Of a stretch of DNA of 64,000 nt, positions 54,378 to 64,000 are shown piece after piece. Both the position numbers and the translations under genes were made by a program. Origin of the DNA: Toxonevra muliebris (Eukaryota > Arthropoda > Insecta > Diptera > Pallopteridae); the NCBI GenBank assembly GCA_963691655.1, contig OY829327.1, positions 65,856,079-65,920,078 of the forward strand, read 5' to 3'. The notes beneath the pieces were generated by a model, which did no database searches, was not told where the DNA came from, and was given only the letters and a program-made list of their open reading frames with translations. Position 1 is the first letter of the stretch; every line of letters begins with the position of its first letter.

Positions 54378-56747
54378 ATGGCATCTGAGCGTTACAGTTT
54401 CTCATTAACAACATTTAGGTAAATCCTCTAACATTTAAAGTGTACTAAGAAGAATTTTAGACTCTTCAAACATAACCTCCAACGATGACTTGTACAAAAT
54501 TATTAAATTGCATATTAATAATTATTGGTAATTTTGCAGCCCATCGGGTAAACTGGTACAGTTAGAATATGCATTGGCTGCGGTATCTGCTGGAGCACCT
54601 TCAGTTGGCATAAAGAGTAAGTTCTGTGGGTATAAAATATTTTTCACTTTAATTATTTTATTATTTCATTAGCATCTAATGGTGTTGTCATTGCAACAGA
54701 AAATAAGCACAGATCTATGCTGTATGAAGAACACAGTATAAATCGTGTTGAAATAATTACTGATCATATTGGTATGGTATATTCAGGAATGGGTCCAGAT
54801 TATCGCTTACTAGTTAAACAGGCGCGTAAAATTGCGCAGAACTATTATCTGACTTATAAAGAACCGATACCAGTGTCACAATTGGTGCAGAAGGTAGCAA
54901 CATTAATGCAGGAGTATACACAAACTGGGTAAGTTTCATATACACAGTATCAGTATGATTATATTTTGGTCAGTGTGTGTTCGGTCAAATCGAAACCTAG
55001 GAACTAAACTGTGCCTGTTACTCAGTTATGTTATTAGTTTTAGCGTAAACCGGAATCACTTATGTAGGTGCGCTCATATGTATGGGTTGTCTGCATTCCG
55101 ATCATCTCTTTTCAGCCTCTTTTTTAACCATCGCCTTATATTAATAAAGGACGCAGTCCCAGCCAAATCCCAAATGTGCACCTAGCACATTTGGACACTT
55201 ATCTCGGTAGCTTGCGGCGATGAAGCTAATTCTTGGGTTCAAAATATCGTATAATGCTTTCTTGTCTTTAGCCAAGTCCTGTAAATGTTCCGTAATGGTA
55301 TAATCCCCATCAGCGGATTTTTGAAAGAATTGTACGTACAACATGGGTAAAATTTCTCGGAGATGAGATGTTTTTCTGCGACGTTTTGGGTTAAAAAATC
55401 TCAATGTTTTCTCAGTATGAAAAATTGTTCTATGAAATTGATCACAGAAAAAAGCAAACGATTTTTATGAACAATTTTGTCTCAGACATCGAACTTCCAA
55501 GTCTTAAAGTTTACTCATAGTATGAAGTTTACTTAAAAATTTATTACGGTGGCCTGCTCCTCTGACTTCGGATTGCAGGTAGAAAAAAAAAACAATGTCG
55601 GACTGGGCTATAACTTACTTTAATCAGAAAAAAATATTGTTTTTTTATAGCAGAAAACAATGTTTACAAAATTACATTTACGCCTCTACATGTAGGTTGC
55701 AAAAACAAAGTTTGAATTTTTTCGAGTGGTCACAAGATAAAAAAAAAACAAAGGTAAAAAAATATAAAAAAATTGTACGGTTTTTGACCACTAACCCATT
55801 TTAATTCATATAATACTTAAACTTATATTAAGAATTTATTATTTATTTAATGAGTTTTTAATAAATAATTGATATATTGCCATGTGAAATTGAAAAAAAA
55901 AAAAAAGACTCACATAAACGTATTAATTTTATTTATTCAATAAAAAGATATATTCCACATTTTCACGTTATTTTTAATATTTTGTATGTAATATATATTA
56001 CCTCTATTTAGCGTATTGCTGTTTTTTCAAATTGTTTACAAAATTCATTTAAATCTATTGAATTCGATTCATTTACACAACACCTCTAATATGGTTAATT
56101 AAATTTCGTTTGAATACATTTAAATTCTGTTAATTTTTTAAATCGGTTGGTAATTCATTAAATAGTTTCAATCCTTCATACATTAAGATAGACTTGGCTT
56201 GGTGCCATGCAAAAAAAAAATATTTATCTTTTGACCCTACGTATTAGTCCAGCACATACCAATTATGCCACGACGATGACTTTAAATATCTTTAAACTAC
56301 TACAAAAATCATGAATGATTTCCAATAGATATGTGTTATTTATGATCCTTTTTTTTAATTAGTGGTGTTCGCCCGTTTGGAGTGTCGCTGCTGGTATGTG
56401 GATGGGATTCAAATCGTCCTTACTTGTTCCAATGTGATCCATCAGGTGCATACTTTGCATGGAAATCCACTGCAATGGGTAAAAGTGCAGTAAACGGAAA
56501 AGCTTTCTTGGATAAAAGGTAAGGTTGTAATTAAAAGCTTTATTATGGCTTTGTTTATCACTTTATTAACAGGTATTCTGGTGATTTGGAACTTTCTGAT
56601 GCTGTGGACACAGCTATACTTACTTTAAAAGAAGGATTTGAGGGTCAAATGACGGCAGACAACATTGAAGTTGGAATTTGCAATAGCGATGGTTTCAAAC
56701 GCATGGACCCTGCTGATATCAAGGATCACTTGGCCAACATCCCATAA
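54378..56747 (+). CDS. Prosalpha2: 20S proteasome subunit alpha-2 (PSMA2 type)
   Basis: Five exons: 54378-54418, 54540-54616, 54673-54928, 56363-56518 and 56573-56747, all GT..AG. They give 234 residues, the normal length. The protein forms part of the outer alpha ring of the 20S core, which gates substrate entry; alpha subunits are not proteolytic. It starts [20 protein letters not shown], the alpha-type N-terminal signature. [89 protein letters not shown] and [20 protein letters not shown] follow. No breaks were found. Intron 3 is long (1,434 bp) and holds a stray antisense frame. Downstream and tail-to-tail lies a relic of Aos1 (57080-57235). Prosalpha2 is a housekeeping gene; its decayed duplicate is at 27460-27694. 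Confidence 0.96.
55141..55404 (-). pseudogene. Protein-like frame inside Prosalpha2 intron 3, antisense, unrecognised
   Basis: 87 codons: [60 protein letters not shown], then [11 protein letters not shown]. Residue use is balanced and unlike the low-complexity frames of the surroundings, so it may be a piece of a gene or transposon protein. I do not recognise the family. No ends or splice sites define it. A phrase just above it (GCAAACGATTTTTATGAACA, then TTTGTCTCAGACAT) has a cousin at 63722-63768. Confidence 0.35.
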
Positions 56748-57079
56748 ACACCAAAAAATCTAACTTTTTAATTCAATTTTACACATACATTTACAAAAGA
56801 ATTTTATAATCAAAATATGAAATTGTGTCATTTGGGAAAATGTAGATGCTTTTATTTATTATTAGACTTGAGAGTTATAGACTGCAGCAGCAGGTGTAGG
56901 GATTATCACTTAATCCCATAAATAAGCCCGACGGTCTCAAAAAAATAAAAAATTAGCATTAACAAGTTAACATTTTTTATACCTGGTATAATTTCTTGTG
57001 ACTCATCACTTTTTTGTAGTTATAACTTGCACTTTAAATTGTGGGCTTTAGGGATTTGCTAAAGCGCTCCTGTATTAAC

Positions 57080-57235
57080 TCGTCTCAATCGCCGCTGGCG
57101 AAACCTGACTGAATAAGTTGCCAAAATTTTATTCTAAATTCTTGTAAAATAGGTAGCGCGAGAAGGGTACAGTGCGCTTCAGCATTTTTTTTTTTTTTTT
57201 TTTGGAATTCAGCAGAGTTAATAGCCACTATTCTG
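57080..57235 (-). pseudogene. Aos1 pseudogene (part of the last exon)
   Basis: On the minus strand the pieces INSAEFQKKKKK, LPILQEFR and FWQLIQSGFASGD correspond to INSIAFQKKLKR, LRILQEFRE and FDNLFSQISPAAA of Aos1 exon 3 (around 28270, 28210 and 28070). A block of ~35 codons in between is deleted, and a T homopolymer interrupts the frame. The downstream 3' region, including the AATAAATAAAAGC signal at ~56855, also matches the Aos1 3' end at ~27820. It lies tail-to-tail with Prosalpha2, exactly as Aos1 lies to the Prosalpha2 relic at 27.5 kb. Confidence 0.85.
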
Positions 57236-57239
57236 AAAT

Positions 57240-57990
57240 CCATCGTAATCAAAATTTTTATACGAATCGTAACTTTGGTATTGAAAAATTCATTTCGTTT
57301 CATCGTAATGTTCGAAATTTGCTATTCTAGGGTCCATCGCAATCGTAAATTTTTTAAGAAAAAGGAAAACCAGCAAAGATGTGAGTGTAAAATACAGAAA
57401 AATTAATTATAATTAATACAACAAATTTAAGGACAATCAATAGAGGAGTGGATTGGAGAATTCGGGCGATATTAGTCAAGCGATGTTAAAGAACGCCATA
57501 ATACCAGAAAAGAAGAGCTCCTCAAAAAAAAAAAAAAAAACAAATCGATTTAAGAGCTTTTTACATAACAATCATCGATTCAGATCTCTGATACCTTTCC
57601 TGATTTGATATTTTAACTTATTTTTAATACTACCTTTTATGTATGTTTGAAATCAAATATTCTATTAATAAAATTTTCGTATTTTGTTAGAAATAAGCTA
57701 TAAGTAATAAATATGTGATATTTTCTAATAGGCTTTGAGTTTTGCTCTATGGCACGTAATGAAACGTAAAGTGGCATAAACCGCAGAGTAAACTGGATCT
57801 AAAAATATTTTTATTTTGGGAAAAGGAAATTTCAAACTGTGTTTTACAAAATCTGGTTGAGTCAATGCCTGCTTGAATCAAATCTGTTATTGCATTCAAA
57901 GTCGGCTCGACATCTTATTAAATTTAAGATTAGAGTAATGCGTTATCCTATGTTCAAGAAAACAAAACGTAAATATTTTTAAATTGTTTA
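57240..57990. other. AT-rich spacer
   Basis: No gene. CTATTCTGAAATCCATCGTA and CTATTCTAGGGTCCATCGCA, ~100 bp apart, form a small direct repeat (57228-57345). Confidence 0.5.
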
Positions 57991-58256
57991 TTTTATATGG
58001 AAAGTACGAAAATTACACTTGGAATCAATAAAATTTTGTTAAATTGCATACACTGGTATTTGTCTATTAAATACAAGTTTAAAAAGTCGCTGAATTCCAA
58101 GCAAGATATTCTACAGAACTGGAATACAGTGAAATATATGAATGATATAACACAAATGCGAAAATCCCAAATTGGCAAAGATACGGTTTTATAATAAAAA
58201 ATTAAATACTAATCTCCCTTCTAAGGTTCTTTGGTCAAATTTAAGGAAGTAATATA

Positions 58257-59756
58257 CAGTGTCGGACAAAACTAAAGCACGAACTCTTCCTTGTCAACAT
58301 TTAGTTCAATAAAATTTAAAAATATACAAGATGTCCATACTTTTTTTTGTTTCATAAATTTTGTATGAATATGCACTTGTTGAAATAAAATAACATTAAA
58401 AATTGATTACTGTTTTAAATTTTGTTAATCACATTGCTCAATATGTCTAAATCTTCCGCGACAAAACTAAAGCACTCGAGGCTCGAAATAAGTATTCTGC
58501 ACATTTTAGAGAAAATATTCTAAGTGGATTTAATAAAGCTGATTCAGTGACATGCATTGTCAAAAAAATTTGTATTCGCTATTGCGTTAATTCCCGAGCT
58601 ATAAGACGTTTTCGCTCTTCTCATTTTTAGATACTAAATATGGAGGTTGCAGACCGCGGGGCACAACCAAACGTGAATATCAGGCCGTCATTCGGGTTAT
58701 AAAAAAAGATCCTTATATTTCTTGGAAATAAATTGCGTTTAAACATTTACCACAAGTTTATCCAACGACGAGCTGTGGAGGGTGGCTTAGCCACATTCCA
58801 AAGCGTAAAAAAAAACATTTATTTCTCGAAAGAATCGACAGTTACAGTTGTCGAAAGAATCGACAGCGCGGTTACAAATTCGAGCCTTGCGAATTTATAA
58901 CCGCGCACTTTAACTGGGCTACTGTCAAATGAAGACCGTGCTTTTTACTGACTAATCAAAATTTGACATGGAAAGTTGTGACGGATTAAAGCTAGTGTGC
59001 AGACCAAAAGGGTAACGATGAAATCTACTTTTTTTTAAAAGCACCGTAAAATACGGGGAAGGCAACGAAATGGTCTGGTTATATTTTTCGGCCATGGAAT
59101 TGGTTCAATTCACAAAATAAGATGTTTAATGGACCATCTAACGTGCAAAAATATTCTCCAGAATGTTGTGTTATTTTATACGGAGGAAGAGCTGCTGTTA
59201 AAGTAGGTATACCATAACGAAGACGATCCCAGCACGATGTTTAAAAGAGTGGTGTGTTGTCAATAACATCGGTATTTTATGGAGGTCCACCCATTCACCC
59301 AATCTCTATCCAAAAAAATTTCTAGGAAATTGTAGATCAGAAAATTCAGCCCCTAAACCGTAAAAATAAGGATGCAATTTTCTACTTATCGGAAATTGCA
59401 TGGAAGAACAATTCTGCGGACGTTTGGAACCATTTTGTTGAGTTCATGCCACGACAATGAGCACAAGCTCTGAAAAATAGTGGATACGCTACAAAATAGT
59501 GGAGAAATCGAACTTTTGCATTAATATATTCCATACGTGCTTTAGTTTTGTCGCGTCAGCTTTATGCATTTTGTTACTTTTGAGTTAATATTTTTATTTT
59601 ATTTAAAAAATAATATTAAATTTTCTGTGTTTTATTACAATGAGTGTATATTCTTTCTACATTCATAAAAAAAATTTCAGTCGAAGCATGTTTTACATCA
59701 TTACTGAGCAAAATGCAAACAAGGAAAAATTCGTGCTTTAGTTTTGTCCGACACTG
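58257..59756 (+). mobile_element. Tc1-type transposon with doubled inverted/direct terminal repeats
   Basis: 1,500 bp, flanked by the TA duplication. Ends CAGTGTCGGACAAAACTAAA on both sides (inverted). A second copy of the core GACAAAACTAAAGCAC lies ~200 bp inside each end (58460 and, inverted, ~59545). This is the IR/DR arrangement known from some Tc1-type elements. The interior carries transposase remnants. Confidence 0.9.
58500..59480 (+). pseudogene. Tc1-type transposase, heavily decayed
   Basis: Pieces can be read in several frames: KYGGCRPRGTTKREYQAVIR (second helix-turn-helix and linker) at ~58640, KKDPYISW, then FIRRKSCC..., and MFKRVVC near 59240, which corresponds to the DN.P.H region, followed by STHSPNLYPKKF in place of the usual SPDLNPIEN block at ~59295. 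Many stops and frameshifts. At 1.5 kb the element has the right size to have encoded a ~340-residue enzyme, but this copy cannot. Confidence 0.75.
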
Positions 59757-59758
59757 TA

Positions 59759-61220
59759 GATCCTGATGTGTTTGTTCAATCTCTTATGTATAAAGTAGAA
59801 GATGTAGATAATACATCATTCAGTTCTTTGGAGTGCATAGCTTTAAATAGTTCCTTTTCTTTTTCTGTAGTTTCTGAATGTGATGTAGTTAGATGTTTTA
59901 TGAAATAAAAAATTCAACGCAATGGGTGAAGCGGTCTTCCTATTAAATTCCTTAAGATAATTCTGCCTTTTATTATGGGTCCACAAACTCATATTATTAA
60001 CCATTGTTTCACCTCTTCTAGTTTTCCAAGTGCATGAAAAATCGCTACTATAATTCCACTACATAAAAAGTTCTCTGGGTCATTACCATGCGATTTCCAG
60101 CCTATTAGTATTCTTTCTTCACTTTCCAAGGTTTGTGAAAATCTTATGACAGAGCAAATCTCCACATACCTATCCGAAAACAATCTTTTGTCACCTCTTC
60201 AATCGGGATTTAGACCAGGGCATAGTTGCTCTACAGCTATGGTGAAAATTTTGGATGATGTGAGAATGTCTTATGATAACGACTATGTTACTTTACTTTG
60301 TCTATTGGATTTCCCGAAAGCTTTTGATAGGGTGAGTCATTCATTGCTGTGTGAGAAACTAAGAGCACTATTTGGTTTCGATGAAAGTGCAGTAATGCTT
60401 ATGAGTAGCTACTTAATGGGCGGGATCCAACGGATTAAGGTAGGCTGTGCTGTCTCGCAATTCATATCCGTAAAATCTGGTGTTCCACAAGGGTCAGTTC
60501 TTGGTCCTCTGCTTTTTAGTATTTTCATAAATGATATTCTTTCTACACGCATGCTTATGCTGATGATATACAATTATATTCGCTTTGTCCTACCGGGCTT
60601 GTTAATGCCTTGTGTTATAAAATGAATGAAGACTTAATGGCTCTTAGCGTATGGAGTAAAAATAATGGACTTTCTCTAAATGTGATCAAATCCTATGCTT
60701 TACCTATTTGTAAAAAATCGTCGTCTAATTTCGTTTTTCCGCCTTTATATGTTGGTACGTCCACGTTAGAGTTAGTTAATAAAATTGTTAATCTTGGTTT
60801 CTATGTGAATTCGTCTCTAAGTTGTGTTGACCATGTGAATAGTGTTGTAAAAAAGGTTTTTCTAACCTCTTGAAACTAAGAAAAGATTGGTAATACAATT
60901 AATTCTACCTATAATCTCATATGCTGAACTTGTATATTGCAATTTGAACTCACAGTTACTTCATAAGATTGATGTGGCTTTTAATAATGCTACTCGCTAA
61001 TGTTTATGGACTTGGTAAATACCATCATATCGCAGACTACAAAAGCAAGTTGCTTGGTTGTATCATCTCTAATTATCTTAAAATCAGGAGCTGTATGTAC
61101 TTGCATAATCTTATTGTAAATAGGACTCCTGCATACTTATTTGACAAATTGCAGTTCAGCCGTTCCGCTAGAATTGGTTGCCTGGTATCCCCAAAATATA
61201 AGTATCTCTCCTGTGTTTAG
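59759..61220 (+). pseudogene. LINE reverse transcriptase (Jockey/CR1-like)
   Basis: 60146-60625 is an open stretch with LSPLQSGFRPGHSCSTAMVK, LLCLLDFPKAFDRVSHSLL (motif A; catalytic Asp kept in LDFPKAFD), VKSGVPQGSVLGPLLFSIFI and NDI. The catalytic YADD is read as THAYADDIQLY in another frame at ~60550, after a small deletion. 60610-60873 gives the thumb (WSKNNGLSLNVIKSYALPI), and 60969-61220 the C-terminal region (YKSKLLGC, YLHNLIVNRTPAYLF). Frameshifts separate these, so it is not functional. Confidence 0.85.
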
Positions 61221-61509
61221 TGTTAAGTTATGATTTTTAGTGTTATAACTTTGTAATAATTATTTTAAAAAATTAAGTTTATATCTATGAAAAAGATTTA
61301 TTCTTATGTACTTCTATTTCTTAAATAAATAAAATAAACATTTGAACTAGTAAATTAACTTTTAGTGAATGTCGAGTACAATCAAGTTCACCTTTGACAA
61401 ATGTTGTCAAAAAATTGCACGAAAAAACTAAGCTGGAGTTGAAAAAATTGTTTTTGGAAATTTGTAATCTTTATTTACGTCTGTCAATTACAGTATTATA
61501 TGTACAGGT

Positions 61510-61680
61510 TTACCACGTACAACACAGCACTCGTAGAGCACGATTTCGCTCCAACACGATTTGTTAATAGCGGAAATGCGGAAATCCCCATATAACACGA
61601 TGCCATTATAGCACGATTTCCTTCCAACACGATTTGTGAATAGCTGAATTCCTCGTATAACACGATTAGTGAAAATAATT
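61510..61680. repeat. Two-unit repeat with AACACGATTTG motifs
   Basis: CTCCAACACGATTTGTTAATAGC at ~61550 and TTCCAACACGATTTGTGAATAGC at ~61622 are ~73 bp apart, with further TATAACACGAT pieces between and after. Either a short tandem duplication or the end of a pogo/Tigger-like element. Confidence 0.5.
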
Positions 61681-62756
61681 TAGAAATTCAAATCGCTTTT
61701 TGAATTTCTTAATAAGCTATTTAACTACACCTCTAATTTTTATTTGTTATATTTATCAAATTCCAATTCACTCTGTCACTCTGCGTTCTAGTTTCATTAT
61801 CATTTTTGCTTGTTAGATTCAAATTTTTACTTTAAATGTTCCAATAAATACTTTTTACAACCAAAAAAAAAACTTTAATTTATTTATAAAAGAGAGAAAA
61901 TGTATCAAACCGTACAAAAAGTTAAAATATACATGAAGCAAATGAATATCCCTGAATGTGACAGCTCGAATGAGCACTTATCCCACGATGCTTTTTTGGG
62001 AACCGGGGGAGTCCTGTATTATATATTGATATAAATCAACAATCTTGACTCAAGCGATTAAGTATGGAGAAAATGTTAAAAGTTAGTAGTTACTTCTTAA
62101 TTGGTAAGTTTCATTAATTTAAGGCAATTTTTTAACGTCTGCTTTGTTTTTTGCAATTTTTTGGCGACATTTCTGTGGCAATAAGGAATAACAGCTAAAC
62201 TTAAAAGTCGACTAAAATCTTGTTGGGTATTTTTCATTATAAATTGAATTGAAATATTGAATTACCTACAATTCTACCTACTTTAATTTTTAAAAAATTG
62301 CCGCTATCTTCAAAATCCTAACGGGGGAATTTTAAAATTAGTAAAAAAAAGTGCCAAATGGCCACTTTAGGCGCTAGGGGTGGTTTTCTGTTCAATTGTA
62401 TCAAAAAACTGGGTACGACATTCGCTTAAGAAGAAGAAGACGATCCCAAGCCCATTCTAAGACATCCTTTTAAATCACGCTTTTCGGAGTAGCGCACCCA
62501 GTTTTCGCAAATTTAAATTTTTTTTTTCATTTTGTTTGGGTTTTAGCACTCTATTTTCATATTCTGCTGTCGCAAGGAAGCTTTAAAATACATTAGCAAA
62601 ATAAGCCATCTAATGTGCGTGTTTGTTTACCCCGCAAGCTTCTCACCCCCTCTCACCTACAAACTCGACATGCAAGCAATGTGTAATAGGGGTCAATAAG
62701 TGCCGAAATTCCATTGTTCCTTTTTAACAAAGGGTAAAGATTGTAAAGAGGTCGCA

Positions 62757-62870
62757 GTTCGCGTTGCAATTTGAAGTCAATTGGAGTCACTGGAAATCTT
62801 TTGGTCAGTTGAAGTCATTTAGAGTCAATTGGGAATTTTAAGTCATTTGGAGTCAATTGGAATCAATTTT
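62757..62870. repeat. AGTCAATTGGAGTCA-type short tandem repeat
   Basis: About eight variants of AGTCANTTGGAGTCA at 10-16 bp spacing. Confidence 0.7.
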
Positions 62871-63337
62871 AATATATGTGTTATTTAATATTTCCATTCA
62901 TTCATTTTATTAAAACCAATTGTCTCTAAAAAATACTTTTCTAAATGAATAACCAATCGGCGACTCGAAAAAAGATTTCCAGCTTAATTTTTTTATTCTG
63001 GAGTCAAATGAATTGTCGGTTATAAACTGCGACTTCAAGGTATTGCAATTAAATTGATTGCATTCTTTTACAGCTCTGATCTAAATATACCAAAAAAATT
63101 TTCATCCACCATTTTTTGTAAGCATCTATTGATTCCCTATTGACTACATATGTATATGTACCTATATGCTAATAAGTATTTAGTTTTCTTTTTATATCAA
63201 ATGAATTGTTTTAAATTAGTTTTTCCTTGTTTCTATTGTAAAAATAAATTTTTTTTTATTTTTTTCTACATATTAATTAAACTCAAAATAAGCGATAAAA
63301 AATATATATACTGTATTTTTTATTTATTTTGATAATG

Positions 63338-63435
63338 GTCGGTAACTAGAGATTTTGTGGTCGATCACTAAGAAGAAGTGGCGGATAATCAGAGATTTTT
63401 TGGCCGATCACTAAAAAGAAGTGGCCGATAACTAG
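63338..63435. repeat. ~47-bp tandem duplication
   Basis: Two units, each with AGAGATTTT.TGG.CGATCACTAA and AAGAAGTGGC, followed by a partial third (CGATAACTAGA). Confidence 0.75.
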
Positions 63436-64000
63436 AAAAACACCATTATTTCAAGAAAAATACCAAAAACATAAAAAATAGGTAATAAGTTTTACATTTT
63501 TTTTAGTTAATCAATTAAGATTAAGATTAGGATAATATATGATCTTATTGTACTTAAATATTTTGAATGGTTTAGAATTTATGTTGTTACAAAGTTCGAC
63601 AAAAATATTCCTCATAAAAAAGTAAAAAGGGTGTCTGAACACCAAAATTGGTTTTGGGGACATATACTCCGAAAATCTCCCAAAATAGCGGTACGCCGAG
63701 CAGCTGGAGAATTGCTGTAAAAGCAAACAGTATTTATCTTTTCATAATAAACAACTTTGTCTCAGACATAAATGATATAAGATGACAAACTAATAAACTA
63801 TCCATCGATTACTACCAACACAAACATAAAAAATGATCATAAGTTTCACTGGCAAAATGAAAAATATTCAATTGAAACCAAATTCAGTTTTGTTTGTTTA
63901 CAGCAGCAGAAGTAAAAATCGGCAATTCCGCGTTAAAAGACAAAATTGCTGAAATTTGAACAAAAATTAAAAATTGAAATATCGAATTGTGTGTGTTGTG

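Larger units (their letters stand above)
57990..61340 (+). mobile_element. Jockey/CR1-like LINE, split by a Tc1 element
   Basis: Left part (~57990-58256): linker before RT, ending LNTNLPSKVLWSNLRK. Right part (from 59757): DPDVFVQSLMYKVEDV, SSLECIALNSSFSFSVVSE and on into RT. The reading continues directly across the inserted element. The 3' part has TPAYLFDKLQFSRSAR and a short UTR with AATAAA-rich tail ending near 61340. The endonuclease is missing, so it is 5'-truncated; the left boundary is approximate. Confidence 0.75.
61341..64000. other. AT-rich stretch with simple repeats, no genes
   Basis: No coding region supported to the right edge. Contains the three simple repeats listed separately, plus AT- and T-rich sequence. 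Confidence 0.6.

Noticed and set aside
54378..54418. Upstream start for Prosalpha2
   Set aside because: The conserved MASERYSF start matches the family N-terminus, and no in-frame ATG lies just above it.
27460..57235. Prosalpha2/Aos1 duplication as an assembly artefact
   Set aside because: The copies are substantially diverged with different insertions and deletions, unlike two haplotypes; a read-depth check would still be useful.

Overview
The window looks like nuclear DNA of a fly (Diptera Brachycera; a tephritid-type genome would fit, but that is inference). It is AT-rich and has short spliced genes with GT..AG introns. Two conserved genes can be recognised: the 20S proteasome alpha2 subunit and Aos1, the small subunit of the SUMO-activating enzyme. 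Most of the rest is transposon debris of typical insect families (BEL/Pao, I/LOA-, R1- and Jockey-type LINEs, tRNA-derived SINEs, hAT, Tc1 and pogo-like elements, MITEs, a foldback-like array). Nothing bacterial, no CRISPR and no rRNA was seen.

Layout. 1-11 kb: unassigned repeats, two LINE fragments, a degenerate short-motif repeat and a SINE. 11.87-12.69 kb: an unrecognised two-exon gene for a small single-pass membrane protein. 13.4-13.8 kb: a Tc1 transposase relic. 16.5-19.5 kb: a hAT-type fragment abutting a tandem array of a ~320-bp coding-like module (seven direct copies, one inverted). 21-25.8 kb: a SINE head and a decayed RNase H-bearing LINE. 26.1-27.2 kb: an element with long inverted repeats. 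27.4-29.04 kb: a decayed copy of the proteasome gene tail-to-tail with intact Aos1 (minus strand). 29-43 kb: dense nested insertions, including two inverted MITE copies, one carrying a hAT element; a foldback-like 40-bp palindromic array split by a LINE; a pogo-like element; and a pile of R1-type LINE fragments. 43.5-47.5 kb: a SINE, a 30-bp palindrome and a complete short hAT element. 47.6-54.0 kb: a hAT-type element that received a BEL/Pao retrotransposon; both keep target-site duplications. 54.38-56.75 kb: intact five-exon Prosalpha2, followed tail-to-tail by a decayed fragment of Aos1. 58-61.3 kb: a Jockey/CR1-like LINE split by a Tc1 element. The last 2.7 kb hold only simple repeats.

Main biological point. 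A tail-to-tail Prosalpha2/Aos1 gene pair was duplicated as genomic DNA, and the two copies then decayed reciprocally: the 27-kb copy kept Aos1 and lost Prosalpha2, the 54-kb copy kept Prosalpha2 and lost Aos1. Each locus still shows the relic of the lost partner and of the shared intergenic and polyadenylation region. The two surviving genes act in separate branches of protein control, SUMO activation and 20S proteolysis.
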